A stretch of DNA of 64,000 nt from a bacterium (GTDB taxonomy: Bacteria > JAMCPX01): contig JAJYLN010000001.1 of assembly GCA_021787665.1 (NCBI GenBank), positions 186,001-250,000 of the forward strand, given 5' to 3'. Below are positions 61,534 through 64,000 of this stretch, piece by piece. Both the position numbers and the translations under genes were made by a program. Position 1 is the stretch's first letter; every line of letters starts with the position of its first letter. Under the pieces are notes generated by a model. The model saw nothing but the letters and a program-made list of their open reading frames with translations. It searched no databases and was not told the origin of the DNA.

Positions 61534-63607
61534 TCTGGATCTGCTCCCGCATGGTCTTGAGGTTCCTCAGACGGTCCTTCAGCGCCTGCAGGTACTTGTT
61601 TAAAGCACCCTGGTCTCCGCGTCTCACCTCTATGGTGGTGGAGGTCGGTATCGTCCCCACGACCTTTCTTTCCTGCGCCCTCACCCCATGGTACCGCACC
61701 GTGATGCTGTGCACCTCTTTCTCGCTCTCCGAATACTCCTTGTTTATCCGCTCCGTGTACGCCTCCTTGCTCAGCATCCTCGTATCGATAAAGGCGACCT
61801 CTGCCTGCGATGCAAGGATACTGAGAGACCGCGCGATGTCCGTATACATGTCTTTCACGGTCCTGTCGCTTGCGGAGCGGAGCCATGACCCCGCCATACT
61901 GCCGTAGGATGCGTCAAGGTCCTTTGCTTCCCTCGAAGTATCTGCATACTTGACATCGATCAGGTTATTCAGGGTCGCGTTGACGTTGGTGAGCATCTTC
62001 CTCTCGTTCCCCATGGTACTCAGTACCTGTTCGCCGGCAGTACCGATGGAGTTGCTGCGCAGAGCCATGCTCTGCTGGACGTCGAGCGAAACCGCCCTTA
62101 TATCGTTCAGGCCCTTCTCCAGCGACAGCGTATCTTCGTAGGGGTCATACCGATAGAAAGGTTTCCCCTGTTTCTGCGCCCAGCCTGCCGGCCCGAGATC
62201 CTTGATGTTTGTAAACGAGAGGGTGATGTAGTACCTCATGAGCATCTCCCTCGCCAGGGCAGCGTCCCGGAAGCTGTTCAGGATGCCCAGCTTATCACTT
62301 GCCTTGGTGAAACGACGGGTCAGCACGAGCCTCAACAGGGAGTCCCGGTCATCCGCCAGGGCGAGAGAGTAGCCCCTGAGCGACTTCTCGTCCAGAAAAA
62401 TGTCCTGATCGAGCACGGATCTTGAGCTTTCGATATAGGTACCCATCCCCTTCAGCCCGCTGTCGATCTTCATGGCCTTCCCGTATACCGCCTGCATCCG
62501 CGTGTAAACCGTATCCTGCAGCAGGTATCCGCCGATCTCCCTCGCCACCCAGTTCCGATTCTTCGCGAGCTCTGGCAGCGGAGGGTCGGACCTCAGGATA
62601 GCGACTGCCTCGTTGTACTGCCGTATCGTATCGGAGAAATAGTCCGTTGCTACATCGTACTGCCTGAGCTTCGTGAGCACGTATCCCTCCTGCAGCATCG
62701 CCTTCAATTTCAGCAGACTCGGTGACCGGATGGACATCAGTCTGTTGGCAAGATCGCGGGCCTCCTGAAAATTGTTAACCTTTTGTGCAGCCCAGAAGGA
62801 CTCATAGAGCGCATCGACGTAGTAGGACGATGTCGGCGGTATCTGCATATAGATCGCCGTGGCACCGGTAAAGTCTCCTCCGTCGTAGTACATCCTCGCG
62901 AGTGCCAGTCTTGAGAGTACGCCGACCTTGCTCCCCGCAGCTATCGTCGTGTCGCTCACCAATCTGGCGAACAGCGCCATCGCGGATGCAGCAGCGCCTT
63001 GTTTCAGCAGTGCGACGGCCCTGAGATACGAGGCCTCTGCCACCAGCGACGGGTCCCCGGTGACCTTCTTCAGGAACGACGTAGCGCTCGCCGGGTAGCC
63101 GGCAAGAGACAGGAACCAGCCAGCCGAAAAGTTGAACTCGTCGTCGTCCACGGCACCCATCCTCCCAATACCATCGCTCAGTACCGACGCCAATCTGCCG
63201 TCTCGGCCCCGGGAAAAGTATTCCATCCCTTTCAAGAGCGCAGACCTGAGCAGCGTCCTGTCGGTCGTGCTGCGTATGACCGGGACAAGGTAATGCACGG
63301 CGCTCGCTATATCTCCGGTCAGAGCGAAGTCCTGCGACAGGACGTAAAGAATGCTGTCTTTGTTCTCCATCCCTGCGAATGCCGGCGTTGCTACCACCGC
63401 AGTCAGGTAGATCAGGCCGTCCGCATAGTTGCCGGAATTGGAGAGTATCAGACCATTGTTCAGCAGGATATCGACCGGCCTGACGTTGCTCTTTGCGTTA
63501 TTATAATAGATGACCGAAGGGTACTTCGTATCCGCACGTGAACTGGACGCGAGGAGCAACAGGAACACAGTCGCTGTCACAGCAATGACCGGGGACTTTC
63601 TGATCAT
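61523..63607 (-). CDS. Periplasmic helical-repeat protein
   Basis: A 694-residue protein with a signal peptide (VIAVTATVFLLLLASSSRA) and TPR-like helical repeats in the first 300 residues (LLSRLALARMYYDGGDFTGA, then KAMLQEGYVLTKLRQYDVAT). The C-terminal half is helical and coiled-coil-like and ends in a charged segment (YLQALKDRLRNLKTMREQIQNE). No enzyme domain is recognised. Its 3' end overlaps the 1069-residue TPR gene by 11 bases; probably a scaffold of the same machine. Confidence 0.82.
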   Translation of the reverse strand: MIRKSPVIAVTATVFLLLLASSSRADTKYPSVIYYNNAKSNVRPVDILLNNGLILSNSGNYADGLIYLTAVVATPAFAGMENKDSILYVLSQDFALTGDIASAVHYLVPVIRSTTDRTLLRSALLKGMEYFSRGRDGRLASVLSDGIGRMGAVDDDEFNFSAGWFLSLAGYPASATSFLKKVTGDPSLVAEASYLRAVALLKQGAAASAMALFARLVSDTTIAAGSKVGVLSRLALARMYYDGGDFTGATAIYMQIPPTSSYYVDALYESFWAAQKVNNFQEARDLANRLMSIRSPSLLKLKAMLQEGYVLTKLRQYDVATDYFSDTIRQYNEAVAILRSDPPLPELAKNRNWVAREIGGYLLQDTVYTRMQAVYGKAMKIDSGLKGMGTYIESSRSVLDQDIFLDEKSLRGYSLALADDRDSLLRLVLTRRFTKASDKLGILNSFRDAALAREMLMRYYITLSFTNIKDLGPAGWAQKQGKPFYRYDPYEDTLSLEKGLNDIRAVSLDVQQSMALRSNSIGTAGEQVLSTMGNERKMLTNVNATLNNLIDVKYADTSREAKDLDASYGSMAGSWLRSASDRTVKDMYTDIARSLSILASQAEVAFIDTRMLSKEAYTERINKEYSESEKEVHSITVRYHGVRAQERKVVGTIPTSTTIEVRRGDQGALNKYLQALKDRLRNLKTMREQIQNER

Positions 63608-63614
63608 GGCTCTC

Positions 63615-64000
63615 CTACTGTATTCCCGGAGGCGCCCTGAAGGATTGCTGGAACTTTACGCCCGGCCTTTCCGGGATATCCCCCTTGCCCTTATCGAAGC
63701 ACAGGAGGTCGAGGTGCGTCATCATGTCCGGCTTGGCGTCGAGGACGCCGGACACGCTGACATTAAAGTTTTTTCCAGTCCCGAGACCGAACAGACCCGA
63801 GGTCTGCAACATCATGTATACCTCGACGCTGTGCTTCCCCGGCACCAGCGCTCCGTTAAACAGGACCTCTTTGGTGTTCGACAGGGAACCCTCGTGCAGC
63901 GGTGGCAGCTTGAACCCGTCCACATAAACCGAGATCTTCTCCGGAACCAGATCGTTGTGGGGAAACGACGTGTCGAGGGCTATCTGGACGGGAGCACCCT
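63615..64000 (-). CDS. Secreted/beta-rich protein (partial, N-terminus beyond window)
   Basis: The minus-strand frame is open from the right edge to the stop at 63615; about 128 codons of the C-terminal part are seen (a GTG at 63923 is only an internal codon). The visible sequence has beta-strand-like segments (PEKISVYVDGFKLPPL, GKHSVEVYMMLQTSG, FNVSVSGVLDAKPD) suggesting an immunoglobulin-like or beta-sandwich extracytoplasmic domain. It precedes the TPR genes by 7 bases and belongs to the same operon. Confidence 0.7.
   Translation of the reverse strand, partial: GAPVQIALDTSFPHNDLVPEKISVYVDGFKLPPLHEGSLSNTKEVLFNGALVPGKHSVEVYMMLQTSGLFGLGTGKNFNVSVSGVLDAKPDMMTHLDLLCFDKGKGDIPERPGVKFQQSFRAPPGIQ

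Overview
The window reads as chromosome from a Gram-negative, probably anaerobic or respiratory-versatile bacterium of the Desulfobacterota/Nitrospirota type. That placement is an inference from gene content: futalosine-route menaquinone synthesis (mqnC), SufS/SufU with two TlpA-type thioredoxins and CcdA, a twelve-haem NapC/NirT-type cytochrome, RibBA/RibD/RibE/RibH with NusB, and an AgmX/PglI-type envelope motor operon. No phylogenetic marker was compared, so the phylum is uncertain. No rRNA, tRNA, CRISPR array or complete insertion sequence was seen.

Region 1-21221 is an accessory surface-polymer island. It holds six cobalamin-binding radical SAM (B12-rSAM) genes: one cut by the left edge, one truncated, and four of normal length. 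These are interleaved with large integral membrane proteins of GT-C glycosyltransferase type. Three of the membrane proteins (4310-6856, 8605-11340, 11419-13638) carry C-terminal SLBB beta-grasp domains of the kind normally found in Wza-like polysaccharide export proteins, and one also carries a Poly_export-like segment. Two B12-rSAM genes are preceded by a strong promoter and a tiny open reading frame that in both cases begins MWRPAPR, encoded by different synonymous codons. This leader and the membrane-enzyme/SLBB fusions are the most novel things in the window. Part of the island (about 7200-10130) is visibly AT-richer than the rest, and the SLBB tails of two genes share almost identical DNA, which suggests module exchange.

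Region 21391-27781 begins with a decayed COG1373/DUF4143 ATPase behind a 13-bp-arm palindrome and a good promoter, followed by a plus-strand operon mazG-tlpA-tlpA-ccdA-sufS-sufU-thiM-thiE. Region 27803-33881 is a minus-strand operon ribD-ribE-ribBA-ribH-nusB-(stand-alone M17 N-domain)-fabH-rimI.

Region 34007-38955 contains the multihaem cytochrome, decayed remains of a ClC-CBS channel and a DUF488 gene, two small membrane proteins and a cysteine-rich lipoprotein. Region 39079-44022 is a plus-strand operon joining a haem-motif diguanylate cyclase to aromatic amino acid synthesis (pheA-hisC-tyrA). Region 44035-47106 is a minus-strand set purC, O-antigen-ligase-like gene and ubiA-type prenyltransferase. 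Region 47258-52528 has a TPR-kinase, mutM, a zinc-ribbon/DUF3426 protein and an unrecognised protein. mqnC (52613-53653) follows on the minus strand.

Region 53757-64000 is one long minus-strand operon ending in a clear terminator: a secreted protein cut by the right edge, two large TPR-type periplasmic proteins, a TPR lipoprotein-like protein with a 42-bp tandem repeat, a small secreted protein, ExbB, two ExbD, and an FHA-like/TonB-like AgmX/PglI-family protein. Together these look like a proton-driven trans-envelope machine.
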